NCBI GenBank assembly: GCA_016786525.1
Contig: JAEUVW010000168.1
Span: 1 to 5,874 of the forward strand
Reading direction: 5' to 3'
Length of the DNA stretch: 5,874 nucleotides
DNA from: Chitinophagaceae bacterium
GTDB lineage: Bacteria > Bacteroidota > Bacteroidia > Chitinophagales > Chitinophagaceae
The position numbers and the translations under genes were made by a program. Positions 5,381-5,874 of the stretch are shown here, in pieces (the stretch's first letter is position 1; every line of letters begins with the position of its first letter). The notes beneath the pieces were generated by a model. It was not told where the DNA came from. It did not search any database and worked only from the letters and a program-made list of their open reading frames with translations.

Positions 5381-5874
5381 ATGAAAAAAATCATTCTTTT
5401 AGTTGCCTGTTCTGTTGCCCTTTTTGCTAAAGTAAATGCGCAAACCCTGAAGATCGGTCATATCAATTCACAGGAATTGCTGACCCTGATGCCCGAAGTA
5501 AAAAAGGCAGATGCTGATCTGAAGACCTATGCCAAATCTTTCGAAGACCAACTCGAAACCATGAGCAAAGAGTACCAGAAAAAAATGGGAGACTACCAGG
5601 CACAGGAAAAAACAATGACTGATGCGGTGAAGGAAGTAAAACAAAAAGAAATCACAGACCTGGGTGCGCGTATCGAATCGACACAAAAAAGCGCCGAAGA
5701 GAAAGTAGTTGCCAAAAAGCAGGAACTGTTCAAACCCATCCTCGATAAAGCAGAAAAAGCGATCAAAGATGTAGCAAAAGAAAAAGCAATTGACTATGTT
5801 TTTGATGTATCTACAGGCTCTGTATTGGTGACCAGAGATGCAGACAACATGATGGCTGCCGTGAAAGCAAAACT
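5381..5874 (+). CDS. skp: OmpH/Skp-family periplasmic chaperone, second copy (cut by right edge)
   Basis: The frame opens at ATG 5381 and runs off the window without a stop; 164 complete codons are visible, and by comparison with the first copy only a few C-terminal residues are missing. The signal peptide starts MKKIILLVACSVALFA and ends VNA with predicted cleavage at A20|Q21. Mature features follow the OmpH/Skp plan: first strand LKIGHINSQELLTLMPE (23-39), a long Lys/Glu-rich coiled coil (~40-125), then FKPILDKAEKAIKDVA and the closing strands DYVFDVSTGSVLVT. It shares architecture and the KP-(I/V)-xDK motif with the upstream copy but has diverged widely in sequence, so this is an old paralogue pair, not a recent duplication. 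It lacks the cysteine in the first mature strand. It may be read from the bamA operon and from its own TAnnTTTG box. Confidence 0.93.
   Translation, partial: MKKIILLVACSVALFAKVNAQTLKIGHINSQELLTLMPEVKKADADLKTYAKSFEDQLETMSKEYQKKMGDYQAQEKTMTDAVKEVKQKEITDLGARIESTQKSAEEKVVAKKQELFKPILDKAEKAIKDVAKEKAIDYVFDVSTGSVLVTRDADNMMAAVKAK

Noticed and set aside
1..5874. Mobile elements, CRISPR arrays, tRNA or rRNA genes, or toxin-antitoxin and defence modules
   Set aside because: I saw no transposase-like or integrase-like frame, no spaced repeats and no RNA gene pattern; nearly all of the window is explained by the six genes listed.

Overview
The window looks like chromosomal DNA from a Bacteroidota bacterium, most likely Chitinophagia or a related lineage. 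The evidence is a type IX secretion type-B C-terminal domain, a Bacteroidota-type BamA followed by two tandem OmpH/Skp genes, near absence of Shine-Dalgarno sequences, TAnnTTTG-like promoter boxes, and three consecutive exported proteins predicted to be cleaved at A|Q. Lineage below phylum is inference. All supported genes are on the + strand.

Layout: (1) 2-523 is the 3' end of a gene for a large secreted protein ending in a CHU_C / gliding-motility-associated C-terminal (T9SS type B) domain, followed by two overlapping GC-rich hairpins. (2) 616-1158 encodes a small membrane-anchored helical protein of unknown function (resembling the Bacteroidota DUF7935 family), with a promoter box only three bases before its ATG, which suggests a leaderless mRNA. 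(3) An AT-rich 116-bp intergenic region with small repeats and a TATCTTCG box precedes uppS (1275-2021), the undecaprenyl diphosphate synthase. (4) uppS overlaps bamA (2021-4678) by one base (TAATG). BamA has five POTRA domains and a 16-strand-type barrel. (5) Two OmpH/Skp-like periplasmic chaperones follow, 4797-5312 and 5381 to beyond the right edge; the second has a good TAnnTTTG box in front of it.

Together, uppS, bamA and the two skp genes form an envelope-biogenesis cluster: UppS makes the C55 lipid carrier for peptidoglycan and surface glycans, the Skp proteins carry unfolded outer-membrane proteins through the periplasm, and BamA inserts them. The upstream T9SS-B gene and DUF7935-like gene are probably separate transcription units.

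I see no mobile element, CRISPR array, RNA gene, frameshift or sign of recent transfer. This is mostly conserved core genome and I do not find a convincing undescribed system. The points most worth a second look are the putative leaderless promoter, the TAATG coupling of lipid-carrier synthesis to BamA, the POTRA3 insertion in BamA, and the divergent tandem Skp pair.
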